NCBI GenBank assembly: GCA_030743445.1
Contig: JASLSL010000099.1
Location: forward strand, 1-11,613
DNA: 11,613 nucleotides
Source of the DNA: Alphaproteobacteria bacterium
GTDB lineage: Bacteria > Pseudomonadota > Alphaproteobacteria > UBA8366
Direction of reading: 5' to 3'
Of this stretch, positions 6,429 to 11,613 are shown one piece after another. Both the position numbers and the translations under genes were made by a program. The notes below the pieces were generated by a model. The model did no database searches, had not been told where the DNA came from, and was given only the letters and a program-made list of their open reading frames with translations. Each line of letters starts with the position of its first letter. The stretch's first letter is position 1.

Positions 6429-6866
6429 ATGGATCTCGCCGGCTACGCCGCGCTGTTTCTCTCCGCCTTCCTGGCGGCGACGATCCTGCCGCTCTCCTCG
6501 GAAGCGGTGCTGGCGGCGCTGACCGCGACCGAGGGACCGCATGTGCTGTTGCTGGTCGCGATCGCGACCGTCGGCAACACGGCGGGCGCGCTGGTCAACT
6601 GGTTGCTTGGGCGGTTCTGTCTGCATTGGCAGGACCGCAAATGGTTCCCGGTGAAGGCGCTTCCGCTGGCGCGCGCGACGCGCTGGTTCCAGCGCTGGGG
6701 GTCGTGGACGCTGCTGTTCGCCTGGCTGCCAGTGGTCGGCGATCCGCTGACCCTGGTCGCCGGCATCCTGCGGGTCAATTTCTGGCTGTTCCTGGCCCTC
6801 GTCGCCTCGGGCAAGGCAGCGCGATACTTCGTCGTCGCGCTGACGGCGCAAGGCTTCTTCGGGTAG
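6429..6866 (+). CDS. yqaA: YqaA family inner-membrane protein (VTT/SNARE-associated fold)
   Basis: The 145-aa polytopic membrane protein fits E. coli YqaA closely in length and motifs. S-S-E-A-V-L lies after the first hydrophobic segment (Pro21-Glu25). G-N-T-A-G-A-L-V-N-W-L-L-G-R-F is at 49-63, L-P-V-V-G-D-P-L-T-L-V-A-G at 100-112 and G-K-A-A-R-Y at 128-133. This is the small branch of the DedA/VTT superfamily, and the exact activity is not established. Relatives are implicated in lipid scrambling or ion homeostasis. The ATG at 6429 has a poor ribosome site; TTG codons at 6423 and 6426 are alternatives. It ends the plus-strand run that begins with the hydratase, 43 bases after the lipoprotein, and palindromic copy C begins 13 bases after its stop, where it could act as a terminator. 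Confidence 0.88.
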   Translation: MDLAGYAALFLSAFLAATILPLSSEAVLAALTATEGPHVLLLVAIATVGNTAGALVNWLLGRFCLHWQDRKWFPVKALPLARATRWFQRWGSWTLLFAWLPVVGDPLTLVAGILRVNFWLFLALVASGKAARYFVVALTAQGFFG

Positions 6867-6879
6867 GGGGGACCGGCTT

Positions 6880-6939
6880 CCCCTCACCCTCCCAGCCACT
6901 TCGTGGCCGGGCCCCTCCCTCTCCCGCAAGGGGAGAGGG
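6880..6939. repeat. Palindromic repeat copy C
   Basis: It opens with CCCCTCACCC (6880-6889), followed by the hairpin GCCAC-ttc-GTGGC and the stem CCCTCTCCC-gcaa-GGGGAGAGGG. It is nearly the same as copy E (7598). The stem loop differs from copy E (ttc against tac) while the stem is kept. Confidence 0.8.
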
Positions 6940-6989
6940 TTATTGGCGCTGGGTTCGCGCGAGACCACGCAACGCTAAGTTTTGCGATC

Positions 6990-7145
6990 ATGGCTGAAAA
7001 AATACACGGCGGTACGACCCCGATTAACCCATGGTGGCAAGAAGATAAAGTTGTGTGTGTTGAAATGACCAACATACACGGTCTGCCTTATTCTGACGGG
7101 TCTGTATGGCTTTTTGACGGTACTGATGTGACCGTTCGTGACTAA
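6990..7145 (+). CDS. Small low-GC orphan ORF (51 aa), hypothetical
   Basis: The 51-codon frame opens MAEKIHGG and ends FDGTDVTVRD, with a two-Trp segment (N-P-W-W-Q-E-D) in the middle. I do not recognise it. Its base composition is near 47% G+C and it uses GTT, GAA and ATA codons, quite unlike the host genes around it. There is no convincing ribosome site before the ATG. It sits between palindromic copies C and D, whose inverted ends bracket it (6880 and 7237). It could be a small acquired gene, a remnant of a larger one or chance. The hydrophilic, evenly mixed composition makes a real small protein plausible. Confidence 0.35.
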   Translation: MAEKIHGGTTPINPWWQEDKVVCVEMTNIHGLPYSDGSVWLFDGTDVTVRD

Positions 7146-7169
7146 GGCCACAGTTCCAAGTTCTTCCAA

Positions 7170-7237
7170 GGCGGCGCAGCCGCCTGACCCTCTCCCCTGG
7201 CGGGAGAGGGTGGCCGCGTAGCGGCCGGGTGAGGGGG
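7170..7237. repeat. Palindromic repeat copy D
   Basis: The hairpin GGCGGC-gca-GCCGCC (7170-7184) is followed by a 50-bp part, 7188-7237, that is the exact reverse complement of copy A (3502-3551); adding the flanking base gives 51. It ends with GGGTGAGGGGG (7227-7237) only 4 bases from the stop codon of the DUF559 gene. Confidence 0.85.
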
Positions 7238-7241
7238 ACAC

Positions 7242-7565
7242 TTATTCGGTTTCGACTGCCGTTGCGATGGTATGAAGCACGCCATCGATATTCTCCAGCA
7301 CCTCGTTGTTCCAGAATCTGATGACACGGTATCCACTGGATTGCAGATACAACGTCCTAGCGCTGTCATCTTCTGCATGCTGACCGCCATCGACCTCAAC
7401 AACGAACCTTTTCTCGAACGACACGAAGTCAACGATATAAGGGCCGATTGGTTGCTGGCGGCGGAACTTGGCGTTCAAGAACTGCCGGGATCTCAGGATG
7501 CGCCAAAGCCGCTTCTCGGCTTCTGTCGAATCTCGTCGCAGTCGCCGCGCGCGTTTCGTGGACAT
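7242..7565 (-). CDS. DUF559 domain protein, Vsr-like PD-(D/E)XK endonuclease
   Basis: The 107-aa protein is a complete DUF559 (PF04480) protein, a small single-domain relative of the very-short-patch-repair endonuclease Vsr. It contains T-E-A-E-K-R-L-W-R-I-L near the start (Glu15), K-F-R-R-Q-Q-P-I-G-P-Y-I-V-D-F (Asp46), V-V-E-V-D-G-G-Q-H (Glu57, Asp59) and R-F-W-N-N-E-V-L (83-90). These acidic residues and the late R-F-W form the expected nuclease core, and none is missing. No substrate has been established for the family as far as I know. G+C is clearly lower (about 53%) than in neighbours. The gene is bracketed by palindromic copies D and E with 11-bp inverted ends, 4 bases after its stop and 33 bases before its start. 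No clear ribosome site is seen. It has probably been gained by transfer. Confidence 0.9.
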   Translation of the reverse strand: MSTKRARRLRRDSTEAEKRLWRILRSRQFLNAKFRRQQPIGPYIVDFVSFEKRFVVEVDGGQHAEDDSARTLYLQSSGYRVIRFWNNEVLENIDGVLHTIATAVETE

Positions 7566-7597
7566 ACGCCTGGATATGGAAGGCCGAGGGGCGGAAT

Positions 7598-7658
7598 CCC
7601 CCTCACCCTCCCAGCCACTACGTGGCAGGGTCCCTCCCTCTCCCGCCAGGGGAGAGGG
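7598..7658. repeat. Palindromic repeat copy E
   Basis: It opens with CCCCCTCACCC (7598-7608), then the hairpin GCCAC-tac-GTGGC and the stem CCCTCTCCC-gcca-GGGGAGAGGG. It lies upstream of the DUF559 start and downstream of the pckA stop. It is highly similar to copy C. Confidence 0.82.
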
Positions 7659-7683
7659 TGACTACGGCGCGCTCGGTGAGGTT

Positions 7684-7707
7684 CCCCCTCCCACGGCGGG
7701 GAGAGGG
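7684..7707. repeat. Partial palindromic repeat copy F
   Basis: The short CCCCCTCCC-acggc-GGGGAGAGGG stem ends 3 bases before the pckA stop codon. It resembles the core of copy B without the outer ends. On the minus strand it lies immediately after pckA, so together with copy E it may end pckA transcription. Confidence 0.55.
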
Positions 7708-7710
7708 TTG

Positions 7711-9303
7711 TCATGCCGCGTGGACGCCGGCCTTCTTGACCCCGTCGTCGACGTAGGATTCGAACTGTTTGAAGTTGGACTCGAAGCGTTGGGTCAGGTC
7801 GCGGGCCGCGGAATCGTAGGCCTTCTTGTCCTTCCACGTGGTCCGCGGCTGCAGCACCTTCTTCGGCACGTCGGGACAGTTCTCCGGCACGTTGAGACCG
7901 AAGTTCGGGTCCGGCGTGGTCGCCACCTCGGCGAGCCGGCCGTCGACCGCGGCGCGCACCATGGCCCGGGTGTGGGCGATGTCCATTCGCTTGCCGGTGC
8001 CATAGGCGCCACCCGACCAGCCGGTGTTGACGAGCCAGCACTTGGCCCCGGTCCTGGCGATGCGCTCGCCCAGCATCTTGGCGTAGACCGAGGGATGGCG
8101 CGGCATGAAGGGCGCCCCGAAGCAGGTCGAGAACGTCGCCTGGGGCTCGGTCAGGCCCTTCTCGGTGCCGGCGACCCGCGCGGTGTAGCCCGAGAGAAAA
8201 TGGTACATCGCCTGGTCCGGCGAGAGGCGGCTGATCGGCGGCAGCACGCCGAACGCGTCGGCGGTCAGCATGACCACGTTCTCGGGCTGGCCGGCGCGGC
8301 CGGACATCTCGACGTTGGGGATGTAGTCGAGCGGATAGGAAGCCCGGGTGTTCTCGGTCAGCGTCGCGTCGTCGAGGTCGAGGATCCGCGTCTTCGGGTC
8401 CATCACCACGTTCTCCAGGATCGTGCCGAACATGCTGCAGGTGGCGTAGATCTCGGGCTCCGCCTCGGCCGAGAGCCGGATCACCTTGGCGTAGCACCCG
8501 CCCTCGAAGTTGAAGACGCCGCCGTCCGTCCAGCCGTGCTCGTCGTCGCCGATCAGGGCGCGCGTGCCGTCGGCCGAAAGCGTCGTCTTGCCGGTGCCGG
8601 AAAGCCCGAAGAAGATGCCGACGTCGCCCGCATCGCCGATATTGGCCGAGCAGTGCATCGGCAGCACGTTGCGGTCGGGCAGCACGTAGTTGAGATATCC
8701 GAACACCGACTTCTTGATTTCGCCGGCGTATTGCGAGCCCGCGACCAGCACCAGGCGCTCGGCGAAATTGACCATGATCGCGGTCTCGGAATTGACTCCG
8801 TCGCGTTCCGGCACGGTCTCGAAATAGGGCGCGTTCATGACCGTGAACTCGGGCACGAAGTTCGCCATCTCCTTTTGGTTCGGCCGGCGGAACATGTTGC
8901 GCGCAAACAGCGAGTGCCACGGGCTGTCGCTGATCACCCGCACCATCAACTGGTAATTCGGGTCGGCGCCGGCGATCAGGTCCTGCACGTAGATCTCGCG
9001 CTCCTGATAGTAGGCCAGCATCTGCAGGCGCAAATTCTCGAAGCGCTCCGGCGTCGTCGGCTGGTTGATCTCGCCCCACCAGATGTTGTCGCTGCTCGTC
9101 GGTTCCTCGACGATGAACTTGTCCTTCGGCGCGCGGCCGGTGTGCTTGCCGGTCTCGACGACCAAGGCACCACCCTTGGCGAGGATGCCGCGGCCCTGGG
9201 TCACGGTCTTCTCGTAGAGAAACTCCGCCCCCTCGTTCCAATGCACGTCGCCGAGGTTGTTGAGGCCGTGATTCTCCAAGCCGAATTTACTGATGTGCTG
9301 CAC
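7711..9303 (-). CDS. pckA: Phosphoenolpyruvate carboxykinase (ATP)
   Basis: The 530-aa protein is the normal length for ATP-dependent PEP carboxykinase (PF01293). It converts oxaloacetate and ATP to PEP, the first step of gluconeogenesis, in the cytosol. Visible motifs are T-G-R-A-P-K-D-K (Arg57, oxaloacetate contact), G-E-I-K-K-S (Lys198, metal ligand region), M-H-C-S-A-N (His217), the P-loop G-L-S-G-T-G-K-T-T at 233-241, the metal-binding I-G-D-D-E-H-G-W at 251-258, and E-G-G-C-Y-A-K. The start codon is GTG (CAC on the plus strand), with GGAGG 10 bases upstream. It is transcribed away from chvI and lies 185 bases after hugZ. In rhizobia pckA lies beside chvI, whose regulator affects its expression. 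Here three genes lie between them. Confidence 0.97.
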   Translation of the reverse strand: MQHISKFGLENHGLNNLGDVHWNEGAEFLYEKTVTQGRGILAKGGALVVETGKHTGRAPKDKFIVEEPTSSDNIWWGEINQPTTPERFENLRLQMLAYYQEREIYVQDLIAGADPNYQLMVRVISDSPWHSLFARNMFRRPNQKEMANFVPEFTVMNAPYFETVPERDGVNSETAIMVNFAERLVLVAGSQYAGEIKKSVFGYLNYVLPDRNVLPMHCSANIGDAGDVGIFFGLSGTGKTTLSADGTRALIGDDEHGWTDGGVFNFEGGCYAKVIRLSAEAEPEIYATCSMFGTILENVVMDPKTRILDLDDATLTENTRASYPLDYIPNVEMSGRAGQPENVVMLTADAFGVLPPISRLSPDQAMYHFLSGYTARVAGTEKGLTEPQATFSTCFGAPFMPRHPSVYAKMLGERIARTGAKCWLVNTGWSGGAYGTGKRMDIAHTRAMVRAAVDGRLAEVATTPDPNFGLNVPENCPDVPKKVLQPRTTWKDKKAYDSAARDLTQRFESNFKQFESYVDDGVKKAGVHAA

Positions 9304-9381
9304 CGGTACCTGTCCTCCCCGCGCGCCGATCGACTGTGTCGTCGGTTGCCCCTGTCGCGGCGGGCCAACGCCGCCCTTGGA

Positions 9382-9410
9382 TTGTTAGCCGTGTGTCGGG
9401 GCGGATGCAA
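9382..9410 (-). promoter_or_regulatory. pckA: Possible promoter of pckA
   Basis: On the minus strand TTGCAT (9405-9410), a 17-base spacer and TAACAA (9382-9387) resemble a sigma-70 promoter. It would give a leader of about 70 bases before the GTG. The boxes match only in part. Confidence 0.3.
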
Positions 9411-9452
9411 CAGCTACATAACGCCACACTGGACTCGGGTATTCGCCGGGAA

Positions 9453-9470
9453 ACCGCGGACATCCGCGGT
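9453..9470. terminator. Perfect 8-bp palindrome between hugZ and pckA
   Basis: ACCGCGGA-ca-TCCGCGGT lies 18 bases after the hugZ stop on the minus strand. It could be the hugZ terminator, but only three T follow and the loop is two bases. An operator for pckA is an equally good reading. Confidence 0.35.
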
Positions 9471-9488
9471 CCGGTCCGCGCCGTCGGA

Positions 9489-10226
9489 TCAGCCGCCCAT
9501 GCGGGCGCGATCGGTGAGGTCGACGAGCGCCGTCCTGGCGGCCCCGGCATCGGCGATCGGGTGGTCGAAATCGAGCCGCGCGACCTCGCCACCGTGGCGC
9601 AAATCAACGCCTTCCGGGTCGATTCCGGTCATCGTCCAGCCTGCGCCCGGCCGCCCGAGCAGGACATTGGCGAAGAGGTCGATGGCACCCCCGTGGTCGT
9701 CGTTCATGTGTTCGATGATGCCGGGCTCGGCCGCGGCGAGCTCGGCGGCCGCCGACGCGTCCAAGATCACGTCATCGGCCTCGACCCAATGGATTTGCCC
9801 GAAGCCGGCGACCAGATGAGCGCGCACGACCTCGATTCGGTAGAACGAGAAATCGGCGAAGTCGACATAGCCCGCGGCACTGGGATGCCGGGCGATGTAG
9901 CGCGCCCGCAAGGCCTCGTCCTCGGTCGCCACGGCCCGGCCCTGGACGCTGACCCTGGCGCCGGTCAACGGATCGTCGAGCCCGCCCGTGCCGTCGTAGA
10001 GCAGCGAGACCCGGTCGTCGGCGAGGATGTTCTTTGTGTGGTCGGCGAGCGTCGAGATCAGCACCGCCGGGCTCGCGTCGTGGCCGCAGGCGACCAGGAC
10101 CAGCGATGCGTAGGGCCAGCTCTCGCGCTCCCGCTCTACCGTCGCCAGCGCCGCACGATCGGCGGCGCGGATCAACCGCCGGCAGACCGGGCCGGGCGCT
10201 TCTTCTTGTCGATCCTGCTCCGTCAT
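9489..10226 (-). CDS. hugZ: HugZ family haem-utilisation / FMN-binding split-barrel protein with DUF2470
   Basis: The 245-aa protein has two domains. The first (about 14-150) is a pyridoxamine-phosphate-oxidase-like split barrel: A-A-L-A-T-V, W-P-Y-A-S-L-V, T-L-A-D-H-T-K-N-I-L-A-D-D (60-71) and the long Y-V-D-F-A-D-F-S-F-Y-R-I-E strand. The second (about 165-243) is DUF2470, with I-I-E-H-M-N-D-D-H (170-178) and G-I-D-P-E-G-V-D-L. This architecture is that of HugZ/HutZ, which bind and can degrade haem for iron acquisition. Some relatives in bacteria without haem uptake have unknown roles, and no haem transporter is visible here. The ribosome site is weak. It lies 30 bases after cbtB, so sco-cbtB-hugZ is probably one unit. 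Confidence 0.87.
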   Translation of the reverse strand: MTEQDRQEEAPGPVCRRLIRAADRAALATVERERESWPYASLVLVACGHDASPAVLISTLADHTKNILADDRVSLLYDGTGGLDDPLTGARVSVQGRAVATEDEALRARYIARHPSAAGYVDFADFSFYRIEVVRAHLVAGFGQIHWVEADDVILDASAAAELAAAEPGIIEHMNDDHGGAIDLFANVLLGRPGAGWTMTGIDPEGVDLRHGGEVARLDFDHPIADAGAARTALVDLTDRARMGG

Positions 10227-10256
10227 CAGACCGGCGGGACGTTTAGCTCGGAGGAG

Positions 10257-10433
10257 TCAATGGCAGGGAAAGGCGAGAGCGTGGCGGGTGTCGTGCGCCG
10301 CATTGTGCAGCGCGCCCGGCTGCGCAAATCCGACGCCCAGAATCAGGAATGCGCCGAGCATGGCGGCGAGTACCGCGGCGCCCGCGCGCTCGGACAGCCT
10401 CTTGCCGTGGGTCAGTGTCGTCGCCTGTTCCAT
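10257..10433 (-). CDS. cbtB: CbtB-type cobalt transporter small subunit
   Basis: The 58-aa protein has one transmembrane helix (about residues 18-36) and the C-terminal signature HNAAHDTRHALAFPCH (43-58), which is diagnostic of CbtB (PF09489). Four His and a Cys in that tail are a likely metal site. CbtB normally works with the polytopic membrane protein CbtA, encoded next to it, to import cobalt, often under a cobalamin riboswitch. Neither cbtA nor room for a riboswitch is present here. hugZ follows after 30 bases and sco precedes by 64. The start at 10433 has AGGGAG upstream. A longer frame to 10553 is open but overlaps sco and lacks the family pattern. Confidence 0.88.
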   Translation of the reverse strand: MEQATTLTHGKRLSERAGAAVLAAMLGAFLILGVGFAQPGALHNAAHDTRHALAFPCH

Positions 10434-10497
10434 GTCGCTCTCCCTGTCGTTCGACCGACGATACCCCATGCGGGCAAAGCCGGTCAAAACCCGTGAT

Positions 10498-11160
10498 TCA
10501 TCCAGATTTTCCGGTTCCGGCCCCACCCTTGGCCTTGGCGATATAGGACGCAATCGCCGCCGCCATGTCGTCCGGCCTCATGGCGTGGCGGAACATGGTC
10601 AGGAACTTGCCGTCCGGACCCATCAGGTAGACGAAGGACGAGTGATCGACCAGATAGTCCGTCGCCGAGCCGTTCTCGGCCTTGCGATAGTAGACCCGGT
10701 ACTTCTTGGCGACATCCGCGATCTTCGCTTCCGTGCCGGTTAGGCCGACGAACTTGGGGTGGAATTGGCCGACGTAATCGGCAAGGAACTCGGCCGTGTC
10801 GCGCGCCGGATCGACGGTGATGAACAGCGGCTGCACCCGGCCGGCCTTGTCGCCGAGCGCATCCAGCGCCGCCGCGACCGTGGCCAAGCCCGTCGGGCAC
10901 ACGTCGGGGCAATAGCCGTAGCCGAAAAACACCAGCATGAACCGGCCGCGGAAGTCGCCGTCCTTGACCGTTCGCCCGTGATGGCCGGTGAGCTCGAAGG
11001 CGCCGCCGATATCGACGGCGGCGGTGAATCCCATCGGCGAGGAGACGGTGACCTTAGTCCCGGCGGTGATCCGGTTCCAGGCGACGAACGCCGTCACCGC
11101 GATGGCGGCGAGCGCCACCAGCATGATGCCGATCAGGACGATGGAAGGCGTGCGCTTCAT
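10498..11160 (-). CDS. SCO1/SenC family copper chaperone for cytochrome oxidase assembly
   Basis: The 220-aa protein has an N-terminal membrane anchor (about residues 7-28) and a periplasmic thioredoxin-like domain. The copper site is complete: F-G-Y-G-Y-C-P-D-V-C-P has Cys84 and Cys88, and the partner His173 is in V-D-H-S-S-F-V-Y-L-M. I-T-V-D-P-A-R-D and H-P-K-F-V-G-L-T-G are further family marks. It delivers copper to, or reduces, the CuA site of cytochrome c oxidase. The start at 11160 directly precedes the anchor; the frame stays open upstream to 11496 but that sequence is unlike the family. An A/T-rich repeated block lies just ahead of the start. It is first in the minus-strand run with cbtB and hugZ. 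Confidence 0.93.
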   Translation of the reverse strand: MKRTPSIVLIGIMLVALAAIAVTAFVAWNRITAGTKVTVSSPMGFTAAVDIGGAFELTGHHGRTVKDGDFRGRFMLVFFGYGYCPDVCPTGLATVAAALDALGDKAGRVQPLFITVDPARDTAEFLADYVGQFHPKFVGLTGTEAKIADVAKKYRVYYRKAENGSATDYLVDHSSFVYLMGPDGKFLTMFRHAMRPDDMAAAIASYIAKAKGGAGTGKSG

Positions 11161-11165
11161 GTGTT

Positions 11166-11189
11166 CCCGAAATTTCCCGAAATTTTCGG
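11166..11189. promoter_or_regulatory. Tandem 10-bp repeat and palindrome before sco
   Basis: CCCGAAATTT occurs twice in direct tandem (11166-11175 and 11176-11185). The second copy continues into the inverted repeat CCGAAA-t-TTTCGG (11177-11189). The 10-bp spacing is one helical turn. It is strikingly A/T-rich for this region and lies 5 to 29 bases before the sco start, in the sco-chvI intergenic region, so an operator is plausible. No regulator is identified. Confidence 0.4.
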
Positions 11190-11390
11190 ATATCCTCCGC
11201 AGATGCCCCCCGCATCTACTCCCCGCGTCTGCCCCGTGCCGAATTGATAACGCCCGCCGCGGTCCCTCCGCGAGTGGACAAATCGCCGCAGCGGTGTCAC
11301 GAAAGCGCGTGTTCCGGGGGTTTGGGACAATTTGCCGCCTGCCCCGGGAACGCCCCGCGGCCGCCTCATTCCTGCCACAACCCGGCGCGA

Positions 11391-11420
11391 TTGTGACGCC
11401 CCGCCACGTGGTGCTACACT
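11391..11420 (+). promoter_or_regulatory. chvI: Possible promoter of chvI
   Basis: TTGTGA (11391-11396), an 18-base spacer and TACACT (11415-11420) match sigma-70 boxes at 4 of 6 each. The leader would be only about 11 bases, just holding the ribosome site GGAGG (11428-11432). The palindrome CCACGTGG (11404-11411) lies in the spacer. The rest of the 277-base sco-chvI gap shows nothing else I can name. Confidence 0.35.
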
Positions 11421-11437
11421 TGGTCTTGGAGGATTCG

Positions 11438-11613
11438 ATGCAGCAAACGATCGCGCTCGTCGACGACGATAGAAACATCCTAACCTCCGTCTCCATGGCG
11501 CTCGAGGCCGAAGGCTATAGTGTGCGCACCTATGCGGACGGAGAGGATGCGCTTCGCGGCATCTCGCGCCAGCCGGTCGACCTCGCCATTCTCGATATCA
11601 AGATGCCGCGCAT
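11438..11613 (+). CDS. chvI: ChvI-type response regulator, 5' part (runs off the window)
   Basis: The first 58 residues of a receiver domain are present. T-I-A-L-V-D-D-D-R-N-I-L-T-S-V opens it, with the acidic pocket Asp9-Asp10-Asp11. D-L-A-I-L-D-I-K-M-P-R follows, with the phospho-acceptor Asp53. This N-terminus is nearly that of ChvI from rhizobia, the OmpR-family regulator paired with the sensor kinase ChvG (ExoS) in acid, envelope and host-associated signalling. The DNA-binding domain and chvG lie beyond the edge. GGAGG is 5 bases before the ATG. It is divergent from sco. Another OmpR-type regulator cannot be fully excluded from the receiver alone, but the match and the nearby pckA support ChvI. 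Confidence 0.88.
   Translation, partial: MQQTIALVDDDRNILTSVSMALEAEGYSVRTYADGEDALRGISRQPVDLAILDIKMPR

Noticed and set aside
6880..7707. CRISPR array
   Set aside because: The repeats are irregularly spaced, in both orientations and divergent, with a gene and an ORF between them. There are no uniform spacers and no cas genes.
7468..9819. 783-codon plus-strand open frame across pckA
   Set aside because: It is the antisense shadow of pckA and hugZ and passes through palindromic repeats. No recognisable domain is present.
9336..10496. 386-codon plus-strand open frame opposite hugZ and cbtB
   Set aside because: Antisense shadow. The minus strand shows family signatures for both genes.
10434..10497. 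Cobalamin riboswitch ahead of cbtB
   Set aside because: Only 64 bases separate sco and cbtB, far too short for the element, and no B12-box-like sequence was seen.

Overview
The window is high-GC DNA, mostly two-thirds G+C by eye and with strong use of CCG and GGC codons. It looks like an alphaproteobacterium of Rhodospirillales/Rhizobiales type. The clearest marker is a ChvI-type response regulator at the right edge, close to pckA, a neighbourhood known in alphaproteobacteria. The DNA polymerase I C-terminus, the FecR, Ldh and Sco proteins and the codon use agree with this. No rRNA, tRNA or CRISPR array was seen.

Layout. (1) 64-3470, plus strand: an abnormal polA reading frame, then a secreted FecR-domain protein and a malate/lactate-dehydrogenase-family (Ldh_2) oxidoreductase, tightly spaced. 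The first 127-134 codons of the polA frame are not polymerase. They are the N-terminal part of a sugar-phosphate isomerase/epimerase TIM barrel with different codon use, joined in frame at a short segment both families share. This is most likely an assembly chimera and otherwise a real recombination. (2) 3502-3654: a composite palindromic repeat, then a GstB-like glutathione S-transferase (3704-4324). (3) 4443-6866: a probable operon of three nitrile-hydratase-family subunits (beta-N half, beta-C half, alpha) with ATGA overlaps, a lipoprotein of unknown function and a YqaA-type membrane protein. The subunit architecture is that of thiocyanate hydrolase, and the metal site is of cobalt type. 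(4) 6880-7707: a low-GC island of palindromic repeats holding a 51-codon orphan ORF and a DUF559 (Vsr-like PD-(D/E)XK) nuclease gene bracketed by perfect 11-bp inverted ends. This is the best candidate in the window for an undescribed element. (5) 7711-11160, minus strand: sco - cbtB - hugZ - pckA (copper chaperone, cobalt-transport small subunit, haem-utilisation protein, ATP-type PEP carboxykinase). (6) 11438-end, plus strand: the 5' part of chvI, divergent from sco.

Functional themes are metal and redox handling (Sco, CbtB, HugZ, cobalt-type hydratase, GST) and gluconeogenesis/acid-stress signalling (pckA, chvI). The cobalt-type hydratase and the cbtB gene may be linked physiologically, but they are separate transcription units and that link is inference.
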